From Gammaproteobacteria bacterium (lineage in GTDB: Bacteria > Pseudomonadota > Gammaproteobacteria > JABHGC01): a stretch of 64,000 nt of DNA. Below, in pieces: positions 8,695 through 17,678 of the stretch. The DNA lies in the NCBI GenBank assembly GCA_027077805.1, contig JALWTS010000044.1, positions 1 to 64,000 of the forward strand, read 5' to 3'. The position numbers and the translations under genes were made by a program. Position 1 is the stretch's first letter; every line of letters begins with the position of its first letter. The notes under the pieces were generated by a model, which saw only the letters and a list, made by a program, of their open reading frames with translations, was not told the origin of the DNA and made no database searches.

Positions 8695-10221
8695 ATGGCA
8701 ATAAAATCCTCTCGCTCCAAACCAATTCGACTCCTACTTGGTCTGCTCACCTTATTGGGCACAGGCGTGTTACTGTTAATATTACTTATTTTAACAGAAA
8801 CGGCACTGACTGTTTGGGAATTAATTCAATCCTATCCTATCGGTTTTATTGTTTTATATACGGTATTAATTGCCTTAGTGGCAGGCACTGGATTTTATAT
8901 CACATGGCGTTTGTTTAGTCGCCGTAGCCACAAACCCAAAATCAAATCGCCCAAAGCCCCTTCCGTTGAAGACCAGCAATTAATTCAAGAACAATTACAA
9001 CAAGCTCATGAGAAAGGCATTGATGTTTATCAAGCCCGCAAAGAAATTGCGGAACTTAAACGCCGTCAAGAAAGCCAAGAAATCCATATTGCTTTATTCG
9101 GCACGATTAGTGCAGGTAAAAGCTCTTTAGTTAATGCCTTGCATCCCGATGCCCAAGCACAAGTTGATCCGAGAGGGGGGACTACGACGACCATTACCCA
9201 CTATAAATGGCATAATGATCTGAATCAAAATATTATTTTAACTGATTTACCTGGATTAAATGTTGTTGGTCAACGGCATAATGACATTGCCAGAGAAGAA
9301 GCCTATCGTTCCCTAGTAATTATTTATTTATGTGATAGTGATTTAACCAGAGATCAATATCAAGAATTAGAAGAACTATGTGAATTAAACAAACCTATTA
9401 TTGTCGTTTTAAATAAAATTGATTTATATTCTGACACCGAAGTCAATCAACTCAAACAACGCTTACAACAGCATTTATCCGAGCTAAATCAATCCGTTGA
9501 TGTTGTAAGCATTAGTGCAGGCGGTCAAAAAGAAGTAAAAAAAATCTATGCTAATGGTCAAGAACAATGGGTAGAACGTGAAATACCGCCTAATATTGAA
9601 TCACTCAACAAAGTATTACACAAATATTTAAAACAAAGCCGAGAGAAAATGCAACAAAGCCAAGATGCCGGATTTTATCGCCTGGCCTCACAAAAATTGC
9701 AAACGGCAACTAAAGAATATCGGCAACAAGAAGCCAGTAAACTGGTCAAACAATATTCAAAATATGCGATGACAGGTGCGGTTGCTGCCGTAACACCTGG
9801 CACGGATATTTTAATTCAAGGCTATTTAGGCATTAACCTAGTCAAAGCCTTATGCAAACTTTACGATGTACCCGTAAAAGATTTAGATGTTAAACAATTT
9901 ATTGACATTGCATCCAAACATATAAGAACAAAACTCCCCATGATATTAGCGATTTCAGGTAATGTATTAAAAGCCTTTCCAGGTATTGGTACGGTTACTG
10001 GTGGTGCATTACATGCGGTTGCGTATGGACTGATTTTTGAAAGTCTAGGTAAAGCGGTTACTGAATCGCTGGATCGCTATGGGGAACTTCAACCTAATCA
10101 AACCTTAAACGCCTTTGAGGAGAACTTGCGTGAAGATATGGAAATTCGTGCGAGACAAATTGCCCGAATGGCAATGGAATCCATTGTCAGCCAACGAACA
10201 AAATCCAATGATGGAACCTAG
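8695..10221 (+). CDS. Membrane-anchored GTPase with DUF697 domain
   Basis: Protein of 508 residues: two membrane segments (about 12-38 and 46-70), a coiled region, then an Era-like G domain and a C-terminal DUF697 domain. G1 is GTISAGKSS (136-144), a Thr-rich switch I (GGTTTTITH), G3 is TDLPGLN and G4 is NKIDLYS. DUF697 begins near residue 360 (AAVTPGTDILIQGYLGINLV). It should bind and hydrolyse GTP at the inner membrane. The next gene encodes a second DUF697 GTPase and overlaps it, so they may form a heteromeric pair. Targets of such pairs are not established. There is no clear ribosome site before the ATG. Confidence 0.88.
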   Translation: MAIKSSRSKPIRLLLGLLTLLGTGVLLLILLILTETALTVWELIQSYPIGFIVLYTVLIALVAGTGFYITWRLFSRRSHKPKIKSPKAPSVEDQQLIQEQLQQAHEKGIDVYQARKEIAELKRRQESQEIHIALFGTISAGKSSLVNALHPDAQAQVDPRGGTTTTITHYKWHNDLNQNIILTDLPGLNVVGQRHNDIAREEAYRSLVIIYLCDSDLTRDQYQELEELCELNKPIIVVLNKIDLYSDTEVNQLKQRLQQHLSELNQSVDVVSISAGGQKEVKKIYANGQEQWVEREIPPNIESLNKVLHKYLKQSREKMQQSQDAGFYRLASQKLQTATKEYRQQEASKLVKQYSKYAMTGAVAAVTPGTDILIQGYLGINLVKALCKLYDVPVKDLDVKQFIDIASKHIRTKLPMILAISGNVLKAFPGIGTVTGGALHAVAYGLIFESLGKAVTESLDRYGELQPNQTLNAFEENLREDMEIRARQIARMAMESIVSQRTKSNDGT

Positions 10222-11506
10222 CAATAATGAATCAGGACAAAATCATTTAGAACTCGCAAAACAAAGCCTAAGAGACTTATTGCAAAGTTCTCGTATCCCT
10301 CAACGGGTCAGAGAAAGCATGCAAGACGATTACCAGCAAATTCAAAATATGTTAGATAAACTGGAATATGGTCATATACATATTGCGGTGTTTGGTCGGG
10401 TTAGTGTGGGTAAATCTGCCATACTCAATGCCCTTTTAGGCGAAGAAAAATTTAGCACCAGCCCACTTCATGGCGAAACCACGAAACCACAATGGGCACG
10501 TTGGGAAGAAGTGGAGGACAATGGTGTATTTTTAATTGACACCCCAGGAATCAATGAGATCAAAGGGGAAGACCGAGAACGTATGGCACATGAAGTCGCC
10601 GGTCAATCGGATTTAGTATTATTTTTAGTCGATGGCGATATTACCGATACTGAACAGCAGGCTTTAACTGAAATTGCCCGAGAAAACCGTCCCATCTTAT
10701 TAGTATTAAACAAATCGGATCGTTATTCCCAAAAGGAACGGGAATTAATCTTAGAAAGCCTAGTCAAAAACAGCAAAGGTATTGTCCCCCCTGAAAACAT
10801 CATTTGCAGCGCCGCCCAACCCTCAGAACGCATTGTAATCCAAGTGGATATGGATGGCAATGAAGAAGAAATCATCCAACAACCCGCCCCAGATATTATT
10901 GAACTCAAAGACAATTTATGGCGTATCTTAGAACATGAAGGCAAAACCTTATCCGCCTTAAATGCAACATTATTTGCAGGAAAACTCAGCGATCAAGTCG
11001 CCCAACGTATTATTGAAATCAAACGTGATTTATCTGAAAAAGTCGTTCATCATTATTGTATTATCAAAGGTATTACGGTTGCGGTCAATCCTTTGCCGAT
11101 TGCTGATTTAATTGCCGTTTCTGCGGTAGATATTGCCTTAGTGATTCATTTAGGAAAAATTTATGGCATTAACCTAAGCAAACGTCAAGCGGGTAAATTA
11201 CTCAAAACCATTATCACCCAAATTACAGTGATTATGGGTGCGGTTTGGGGCGTACATATTGTTTCCTCCGCTTTAAAAGGCAGTAGTTTAGGCTTATCAA
11301 CCATTGTAACTGCCAGTATTCAAGGTGCCGTTGCGTATTATAGTACCTTTATTGTAGGTAAAGCAGCGGAAGAATATTTTGCTCATGGACAATCGTGGGG
11401 TGATGCTGGCCCGAAAAAAGTGGTAGAAACCATTTTAGATAGCCTAAATCGGGATTCAATTATTGATCATGCTCGTTCTGATATTGCAAGTCGCTTAAAA
11501 AGTTAA
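10208..11506 (+). CDS. GTPase with DUF697 domain, partner of the upstream GTPase
   Basis: I take the start at 10208 (MMEPSNNES), overlapping the preceding gene by 14 bases; the open frame extends upstream to 10115 but that part is only the shifted translation of the first gene. The 432-residue product has an Era-like G domain: G1 is GRVSVGKSA starting at residue 63, a switch threonine pair in GETTKPQW, G3 is DTPGIN and G4 is NKSDRYS. The C-terminal DUF697 domain (about 285-410) has several hydrophobic helices that could insert in the membrane. Unlike its partner it has no N-terminal membrane anchor. Overlap and shared architecture imply a functional pair. The biological process is unknown. 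Confidence 0.87.
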   Translation: MMEPSNNESGQNHLELAKQSLRDLLQSSRIPQRVRESMQDDYQQIQNMLDKLEYGHIHIAVFGRVSVGKSAILNALLGEEKFSTSPLHGETTKPQWARWEEVEDNGVFLIDTPGINEIKGEDRERMAHEVAGQSDLVLFLVDGDITDTEQQALTEIARENRPILLVLNKSDRYSQKERELILESLVKNSKGIVPPENIICSAAQPSERIVIQVDMDGNEEEIIQQPAPDIIELKDNLWRILEHEGKTLSALNATLFAGKLSDQVAQRIIEIKRDLSEKVVHHYCIIKGITVAVNPLPIADLIAVSAVDIALVIHLGKIYGINLSKRQAGKLLKTIITQITVIMGAVWGVHIVSSALKGSSLGLSTIVTASIQGAVAYYSTFIVGKAAEEYFAHGQSWGDAGPKKVVETILDSLNRDSIIDHARSDIASRLKS

Positions 11507-11550
11507 TTATAATTATCATCGCTAATGAATATTATTGAGCCTGCGGAATT

Positions 11551-11676
11551 TTATGAATTTTCCCAGAATTTACCATAATTATATTTATCTGAGGCTTGAA
11601 TAGAAGCAAAGTTGCTTAAAGAATCAGCAGTAATAGTAATTTTATTGTCTTTAATAACAGCACAAATGACCCACAT
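11551..11676 (-). CDS. Possible small ORF, 41 residues
   Basis: The 313-base gap between the second GTPase and the lipoprotein gene holds one small open frame on the minus strand: ATG with AGGGAA four bases upstream, encoding a product beginning MWVICAVIKDNKITITADSL. The frame stays open upstream of the ATG, and codon use looks like that of neighbouring genes. I recognise no family. It could be a real small gene or a decayed longer one. Nothing else was found in this gap. Confidence 0.25.
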   Translation of the reverse strand: MWVICAVIKDNKITITADSLSNFASIQASDKYNYGKFWENS

Positions 11677-11819
11677 AAGATTCCCTTTGCTAAAATGTCC
11701 AATTTTAGTAAATTTTTATCAAACTTGCTGGGAATAACAAAACTGCAAAAATTTCATCCCAAAGTAAAAATTTTATGCTATGGTTAAATTAAGATGGGGA
11801 ACAGAATAATAATAATAAA

Positions 11820-12419
11820 ATGAACAAACTTTATTACAGTTTCTTACTAATTTTATTGACCGCTTGTAGTGCAAATGTCACGCAATCGACTGATTTTGAC
11901 ACGCCTATAAGGCAACCATTGGAAACATTGAAAACCCTTATTGCAAGCCTACATCCAGAAATTCAACAACAATTGCAATACCAAACGGCTAAAACTTTAG
12001 ACACCATTCGTCAACCTGCGGATGAAGTCATTGATCGGCAACAATTTCATCAACAAGTTACCAAGCTTGAAACATTAATTCAACAAGAAAATCTGCAACA
12101 AATCCCCAAAGCAACTGCGGTGTTAATTTATCTTGCCCACTTAAGTAATGGCAATAATCAAATCAATCCAAATTGGTTAAGTCCAGAAGAACAGCAACAA
12201 ATCACACAACTTTGTGGCCCTTCACTAATGAACTTACAACAACAGGATTTCACTGATAAAATTTTAAGAAAATCTTGTTTTTTTTGGGTCATAGGTGATT
12301 TAACTACTGCGTTAAATACTTACAAAAATATTGGGGTACTTAATACCCAAACAGCTCCATTTGATACTTTTGAATTACGTTTACGTTATAACACTGGCAT
12401 TGCTCTACATCAAATTTAG
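11820..12419 (+). CDS. Small lipoprotein of unknown function
   Basis: Protein of 199 residues with a lipoprotein signal peptide: a hydrophobic stretch ending in lipobox LTAC (Cys16). The mature part is Gln-rich and largely helical, without a domain I recognise. No strong ribosome site precedes the ATG. It lies 281 bases ahead of the TonB-dependent receptor on the same strand. An accessory role for the receptor is possible but not shown. The protein may be shortened at its C-terminus, because coding-like sequence continues in another frame after the stop, but this is weak. Confidence 0.65.
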   Translation: MNKLYYSFLLILLTACSANVTQSTDFDTPIRQPLETLKTLIASLHPEIQQQLQYQTAKTLDTIRQPADEVIDRQQFHQQVTKLETLIQQENLQQIPKATAVLIYLAHLSNGNNQINPNWLSPEEQQQITQLCGPSLMNLQQQDFTDKILRKSCFFWVIGDLTTALNTYKNIGVLNTQTAPFDTFELRLRYNTGIALHQI

Positions 12420-12620
12420 CAATCAGGCTTAACATTGTAAGCTAAATTTACAAAAAATCCGATACGATTTAATTTATCAACTCCGATTTTTCTTGGTTTA
12501 TTTGACTATAGAAATAAGCAAGCAAAATGGCAACTGCTTTATTGCACTTGCCAATGTTCATTATCGAAATCTTGAAGTAAAACAAAAATTATCCCGCACC
12601 ATATAATATTGGTCATTTCT

Positions 12621-12649
12621 TTGACACTTAGCTGAAATATAAATAATTT
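12621..12649 (+). promoter_or_regulatory. Candidate sigma-70 promoter for the TonB-dependent receptor
   Basis: A perfect -35 hexamer TTGACA (12621-12626) is followed after 17 bases by TAATTT (12644-12649), a weak -10 match. It lies about 52 bases ahead of the receptor start. The rest of the 281-base gap (12420-12700) contains an open frame without a start codon and nothing else recognisable. Confidence 0.35.
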
Positions 12650-12700
12650 ATCGACTATTATAGAAAATAAGAGGGAAAAAAATGGGAGATAATAAATCTA

Positions 12701-14851
12701 ATGAAAATTACCAAACGTTATATTGTATGGTTATTTGTGCGAGTAATATTAGTCTATCACTATCCTGCCTACTCAGATTCACAAGATGATCTATGGGCAA
12801 TGAGTTTAGCAGATTTAATGGAAGTTGAAGTTACCATTGCCACAGGGACCAAAACCTCATTGCTACAAACCCCTGCCGTTGCTAGCATTATTACCTATCA
12901 GGATATACAAGCAATGGGGGCATTAACTTTAGGTGAGGCCTTGGAATATGTACCCGGATTACATGTGGCTTCCTCTCAAATTCGAGATCAGCGAATTTTT
13001 TCAATTCGAGGCTTACATTCTACCTTTAATCCCGAAGTTTTATTGTTGGTGAATGGTTTACCTGTAAAACATTTATTTTCAGGTGCTCAACCTGAAGCGT
13101 TCCGTTATCCCTTAGCAGGTGTTGAACGCATTGAAATCTTACGAGGACCAGGATCAGCCGTATATGGTGCGGATGCGTTTTCAGGAGTGATTAATATTAT
13201 AACCAAAGATGCGGATAATATTGAGGGTTTGCATATTGGTGCCAGATATGGTTCCTTTGATAGCAAAGGCGCTTGGTGGCAATATGGTCAAGATAAAACC
13301 CCAATTCACCTTGCATGGACATTAGAGTATCAAGATACCAATGGTGATAAAAATAGAATTATTGATAGTGATGCCCAAACCATTTTTGATCAAATTTTTG
13401 GTACGAGTGCATCCCATGCCCCTGCCCCTATCCCAGCAGATTATGGCGTGATTAATAGCCATTTGGATTTAAGTTATCAACACTGGCAATTTCGCCTTTG
13501 GAATTACCATTCATTAGACAGCAATAATGGGGCAGGACTAGCACAAGCATTAGATCCGAAAGGTGAGAGCAATGTTAATCAAATTGTGGCTGATTTAATT
13601 TTCGACAAACAAATCACTCAGACTTGGCAATTAACCACAACGTTTCGGTATCAATACAACAAAACCACCACTAAAAATAAAATTTTTCCTGAAAATGCCG
13701 TATTACCCATTGGCAGTGATGGTAATATTAACCTTGTACAAACGGCTGGTTTGGTACAATTCCCTGACGGTTTTATTGGCAATCCAGGAGCAAAAAATAG
13801 ACAATGGCAAGCAGATTTACAATTAAATTATTCTGGCTGGAAGCAACATTTAATTCGCTTTGGCTTAGGTTATCAAACCCAATCCCTTAGTCCAACTGAA
13901 ACTAAAAATTTTGGTCCAACCGTTATTGACGGGACAGAAGGTTCAGTTGATGGTCAACTCACTGATGTGACTGGCAATGAGGATTTAATTTTTGTTCGCA
14001 AAAGCTCCCGAGATATTTATTACAGTTTTATTCAGGATGAATGGCAATTTTCCACTGACTGGCAATTAATTACAGGCTTACGCTTTGATCATTATTCTGA
14101 TTTTGGCCAAACCATTAATCCTAGATTAACCTTAGTTTGGCAAATCAACCAAGACTGGATTGGCAAAATCCTATATGGCCAAGCCTTTCGAGCCCCAAGT
14201 TTTTCAGAATTGTTTTTAATTAATAACCCAATTAATTTAGGCAATCCCAATTTACAACCCGAAACCATTAGAACCACAGAATTGGCCTTAAGTTATTTTC
14301 CTACACTGGATTTTTATAGCAGTGTCAACGCTTTCTATTATGAAACCGATGATAAAATTTTGCTTATTTCTGATGATGCCAGCAATCCAAACGCTATTAT
14401 TCGTTATCAGAATAGCAAAGGGCAACGAGGCTATGGCTTTGAATGGGAAACCGATTGGCAAATCACCCCTAAACTCAGATTAAGAGCGTCCTATGCGTGG
14501 CAACATTCTGAAACTAAAGAAGCAAACCACCATAGAATTGCTGACGCTCCTGGTCAGCAACTCAGTATGCAATTTAGTTGGAATTTTCAAGCCAATTGCT
14601 TATTACAGTTGCAATCTAATCATGTTTTTAGTCGTAAACGTGATAGTCAAGACACTCGCAAAGCCATTGACGATTATTACACTTTGGATGCCACACTGAG
14701 ACGCAAAAATATTGCTCAACACCTTGATGTTGCCATTATTGCTAAAAACATTACCGATCAAGATGCCAGAGAACCGGCACCGACATCAATTCCGAATGAT
14801 TATCCGTTAAATAGTCGTAGTTTAATGGCAGAAATTCAATATCATTTTTGA
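12701..14851 (+). CDS. TonB-dependent outer-membrane receptor
   Basis: Protein of 716 residues. A signal peptide of about 25 residues is followed by the family's N-terminal segment (DLMEVEVTIATGTKT), a plug domain of about 55-170 (TPAVASIITYQDIQ, LGEALEYVPGLHV, VERIEILRGPGSAVYGADAF, GVINIITK) and a 22-strand-type beta-barrel. The last residue is Phe (EIQYHF), the outer-membrane barrel targeting signal. It imports a scarce ligand (siderophore, cobalamin or other) using TonB energy; the ligand cannot be read from sequence. No tonB, exbB or exbD genes are present in the window. The 3' end overlaps the convergent ispF gene by 10 bases. Confidence 0.92.
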   Translation: MKITKRYIVWLFVRVILVYHYPAYSDSQDDLWAMSLADLMEVEVTIATGTKTSLLQTPAVASIITYQDIQAMGALTLGEALEYVPGLHVASSQIRDQRIFSIRGLHSTFNPEVLLLVNGLPVKHLFSGAQPEAFRYPLAGVERIEILRGPGSAVYGADAFSGVINIITKDADNIEGLHIGARYGSFDSKGAWWQYGQDKTPIHLAWTLEYQDTNGDKNRIIDSDAQTIFDQIFGTSASHAPAPIPADYGVINSHLDLSYQHWQFRLWNYHSLDSNNGAGLAQALDPKGESNVNQIVADLIFDKQITQTWQLTTTFRYQYNKTTTKNKIFPENAVLPIGSDGNINLVQTAGLVQFPDGFIGNPGAKNRQWQADLQLNYSGWKQHLIRFGLGYQTQSLSPTETKNFGPTVIDGTEGSVDGQLTDVTGNEDLIFVRKSSRDIYYSFIQDEWQFSTDWQLITGLRFDHYSDFGQTINPRLTLVWQINQDWIGKILYGQAFRAPSFSELFLINNPINLGNPNLQPETIRTTELALSYFPTLDFYSSVNAFYYETDDKILLISDDASNPNAIIRYQNSKGQRGYGFEWETDWQITPKLRLRASYAWQHSETKEANHHRIADAPGQQLSMQFSWNFQANCLLQLQSNHVFSRKRDSQDTRKAIDDYYTLDATLRRKNIAQHLDVAIIAKNITDQDAREPAPTSIPNDYPLNSRSLMAEIQYHF

Positions 14852-15318
14852 TCAACTAATAATACCACTGCATGACAAGCAATCCCTTCTTGTCGTCCAG
14901 TAAAACCTAAACCTTCTGTCGTCGTCGCTTTAATATTGACGGCATCAATCGTAACCGCTAGAGCATTAGCAATGGTTTGTTGCATTAATGTTTTGTATGG
15001 TTTTAACTTAGGTTGTTGGGCAATAACTGTCATATCAATATTGCCCACTTGATAACCCAATTGGGCAATTTTTGACATCACTTGTTGTAATAAGGTTAAA
15101 CTACTAATATCTTTGTATTGTGGATCAGAATCTGGAAAATGTTCCCCAATATCACCTAAACCACATGCACCTAACAAAGCATCCATTAAGGCATGTAATA
15201 CCAAATCACCATCAGAATGAGCCACAATGGCAAGTTGACAATCAATGGCGACCCCACCTAAAACCATACCATTGCCTTTAATGACTTTATGCACATCATA
15301 ACCATGACCAATACGCAT
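14842..15318 (-). CDS. ispF: 2-C-methyl-D-erythritol 2,4-cyclodiphosphate synthase
   Basis: Protein of 158 residues, the usual length. IspF cyclises 4-diphosphocytidyl-methylerythritol 2-phosphate in the MEP isoprenoid pathway. The N-terminus MRIGHGYDVH carries metal ligands Asp8 and His10; the AHSDGD motif supplies the third His; FPDSDP and the C-terminal TTEGLGFTGR are also conserved. In many gammaproteobacteria ispD precedes ispF; here galU precedes it, 10 bases upstream, and ispD is absent from the window. The later pathway gene ispG is about 6 kb away. The tail overlaps the convergent receptor gene. Confidence 0.97.
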   Translation of the reverse strand: MRIGHGYDVHKVIKGNGMVLGGVAIDCQLAIVAHSDGDLVLHALMDALLGACGLGDIGEHFPDSDPQYKDISSLTLLQQVMSKIAQLGYQVGNIDMTVIAQQPKLKPYKTLMQQTIANALAVTIDAVNIKATTTEGLGFTGRQEGIACHAVVLLVDQK

Positions 15319-15319
15319 T

Positions 15320-15337
15320 CAATCTTACCTAAGATTG
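15320..15337. promoter_or_regulatory. Perfect inverted repeat between galU and ispF
   Basis: CAATCTTA-CC-TAAGATTG: 8-base perfect arms around two bases, covering the galU stop codon and ending just before the ispF start codon. The loop is too short for a normal hairpin, so a protein-binding site or chance is more likely than a terminator. Confidence 0.25.
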
Positions 15338-16174
15338 TTGTTTGCAAAAAATTTCTTGGTAACAAAAATTCGTGGCTTCAATAAACCCCGGCACACTACC
15401 ACAATCAAACCGCCGCCCTTTAAATTGATAAGCTAATACACAACCATTTTGGGCTTGTTTTAATAAAGCATCAGTAATTTGAATTTCCCCATTTTTACCC
15501 GGTGGCGTTTGGCGAATTAAATCAAAAATATCTGGGGTTAAAATATAACGTCCAATAATCGCTAAATTAGTCGGTGCTTCTTCGGGTTTGGGTTTCTCTA
15601 CCATATCGGTAATATTATATAAGCCTTCACGAATCATGCTTCCTGCAATTATGCCATATTTAGGGCTATCTTGTTTGGGGACTTCTTCAATCGCAACAAT
15701 ACTACAACGAAATTGCTTGTATAATTTAACCATTTGGCTTAACACGCCATCGCCCTCCTCATCTAATACAATACATAAATCATCGGCTAATACCACGGCA
15801 AAAGGCTCATCCCCAATCAAGGTTTCTCCTGATAAAATGGCATGACCTAAGCCTAACATCTTATTTTGGCGAGTAAATGAAAAATTGACAGTATCAATTA
15901 ATGTCCGAATGCCTGTTAAATAATTTTCTTTATCTGTTCCTGCAATTTGATGCTCTAATTCAAAACTGACATCAAAATGATCCGCAATGGCACGTTTGCC
16001 TCGCCCTGTGACAAAACCGATTTTCGTTAAACCTGCCGCAACAGCCTCCTCTACGCCATATTGCACTAGAGGTTTATTGACGATAGGTAACATTTCTTTG
16101 GGCATAGATTTTGTGGCAGGTAAAAATCGAGTACCATAACCTGCTACGGGAAATAAACATTTTTGAATCATCAT
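15329..16174 (-). CDS. galU: UTP-glucose-1-phosphate uridylyltransferase
   Basis: GalU makes UDP-glucose from glucose-1-phosphate and UTP, feeding polysaccharide synthesis. The nucleotidyltransferase signature FPVAGYGTRFLPATKSMPKE is at the N-terminus, followed by EEAVAAGL and VLADDLC. I choose the start at 16174 (MMIQKCLFP), where the coding strand shows AAAGGATG upstream; the open frame to 16234 adds 20 residues absent from relatives. This gives 281 residues, matching the roughly 279 of the Pseudomonas type. It follows der by about 80 bases and precedes ispF by 10. UDP-glucose supply links it loosely to the glycan genes elsewhere in the window. Confidence 0.95.
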   Translation of the reverse strand: MMIQKCLFPVAGYGTRFLPATKSMPKEMLPIVNKPLVQYGVEEAVAAGLTKIGFVTGRGKRAIADHFDVSFELEHQIAGTDKENYLTGIRTLIDTVNFSFTRQNKMLGLGHAILSGETLIGDEPFAVVLADDLCIVLDEEGDGVLSQMVKLYKQFRCSIVAIEEVPKQDSPKYGIIAGSMIREGLYNITDMVEKPKPEEAPTNLAIIGRYILTPDIFDLIRQTPPGKNGEIQITDALLKQAQNGCVLAYQFKGRRFDCGSVPGFIEATNFCYQEIFCKQQS

Positions 16175-16257
16175 GCCATCATCCTTTATTGATTGACTTA
16201 AATATAAGCTATTGTCATCTACAATGCTCGGCATCGAATGATTATCGCTTAGAAAAA

Positions 16258-17664
16258 TTAATGTTTGACAAACTTTAACATTCGTTTACGCTTGCGTAAT
16301 TGCCTCGGCGTAAGTTTGTTACGTTTGTTTTTATAAGGATTATTACCAACCTTAAGTTCGATCTGAATCGGCACACCGACCAATTGTAACATTCGGCGAA
16401 AATAGTTGATTAAATAACGTTTATACGTCTCTGGCATGGCTTCCGTTTGATTGCCATGAATGACAATTAATGGCGGATTACTGCCACCTTGATGAGCATA
16501 ACGCAATTTAATACAGCGACCTCTAACCAAAGGGGGGGGATATTCCGCTATGGCTTGTTGCAAAATTCTAGTAAGTTCTGGGGTTGCCAAGGTTTGATAG
16601 GCTGACTCATAGGCTTGATAAATACTTGGAAATAACTGACCAACACCACTGCCATGCAAAGCGGAAATAAAGTGAACTTTAGCAAAATATAAATAGGGGA
16701 ACCGTCGTTCAAATTCGTCTTTAATTTGACCACGATAATCTGGATTTAAACCATCCCATTTATTAATCGCAATCACCAACGCTCGACCAACATCTAACAC
16801 ATACCCTAATAATGTTGCATCTTGCTCTGCTAAACCTTGCTGAGCATCTAATACCATGACAACCACATCAGATTGCTCAATCGCTTGTAAGGTTTTAATC
16901 ACACTAAATTTTTCAACCGCTTGATTCACTTTTGAACGTTTTCTAACACCTGCGGTATCCACCAAAATCATGGCACGATGATCTCGTTCAAAGGGCAACT
17001 CAATGCTATCTCTAGTAGTCCCAGGCGCATCATACACAATCACCCGTTCTTCCCCCAAAATACGATTAACTAAGGTAGATTTGCCCACATTAGGTCGCCC
17101 AATAATCGCAATTTTTATGGTATCACCATCCGAATCAAACGCTGATTCTAAGTCAGTTGCAATTAAATCACCCAGTTTTAATTGACATTGATACATTAAA
17201 GAATTAAGCCCGATTCCGTGTTCTGCTGCAATGTTGACTGGCTCCCCTAAACCTAAACTATAAAATTCTGCGGTAATCATATTAGGATCAACCCCATCAA
17301 TTTTGTTTAACACTAAAATAATAGACTTATTTAAACGCCGTAATTGTGTTGCAAAATTTTGATCCGCAACGCTTAAGCCATCTTGAGCTGATACCAAAAA
17401 TAACAGCAAATCTGCTTCATCAATGGCGAATGACGCTTGTTCCACCATGCGTTGTTCAATTGCGTCGGGCTTATCAACGAAACCACCTGTATCTACAATA
17501 ATATAAGGAAAATCACCCATTTTGCCTCGACCATATTGTCGATCACGAGTTAATCCCGGTTGGTCGGCAACCAAAGCATTACGAGTTCTAGTTAAACGAT
17601 TAAATAAAGTTGATTTACCTACATTAGGCTGACCAACTAAAGCAATCACGGGAAAATTTCTCAT
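16258..17664 (-). CDS. der: Ribosome-assembly GTPase Der (EngA)
   Basis: Protein of 468 residues with the tandem G domains unique to Der: GQPNVGKST near residue 11 and GRPNVGKST near residue 191, DTGGF and DTAGV as G3 motifs, NKID and NKWD as G4, then a KH-like domain and a Lys/Arg-rich C-terminus. Der acts in maturation of the 50S subunit. It lies 14 bases downstream of bamB in the conserved yfgM-bamB-der order. A C8 run (G8 on the plus strand at 16532-16539) encodes three prolines at the start of the KH-like domain. Confidence 0.98.
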   Translation of the reverse strand: MRNFPVIALVGQPNVGKSTLFNRLTRTRNALVADQPGLTRDRQYGRGKMGDFPYIIVDTGGFVDKPDAIEQRMVEQASFAIDEADLLLFLVSAQDGLSVADQNFATQLRRLNKSIILVLNKIDGVDPNMITAEFYSLGLGEPVNIAAEHGIGLNSLMYQCQLKLGDLIATDLESAFDSDGDTIKIAIIGRPNVGKSTLVNRILGEERVIVYDAPGTTRDSIELPFERDHRAMILVDTAGVRKRSKVNQAVEKFSVIKTLQAIEQSDVVVMVLDAQQGLAEQDATLLGYVLDVGRALVIAINKWDGLNPDYRGQIKDEFERRFPYLYFAKVHFISALHGSGVGQLFPSIYQAYESAYQTLATPELTRILQQAIAEYPPPLVRGRCIKLRYAHQGGSNPPLIVIHGNQTEAMPETYKRYLINYFRRMLQLVGVPIQIELKVGNNPYKNKRNKLTPRQLRKRKRMLKFVKH

Positions 17665-17678
17665 ATCACCCCATGTCC

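Noticed and set aside
10115..10207. Longer N-terminus for the second GTPase
   Set aside because: The 31 extra residues are only the shifted reading of the first GTPase gene; relatives start near the chosen Met.
12430..12604. Open frame of about 55 codons between the lipoprotein and the receptor
   Set aside because: No standard start apart from internal TTG codons, no ribosome site and no motif. It is compatible with chance in AT-rich DNA.
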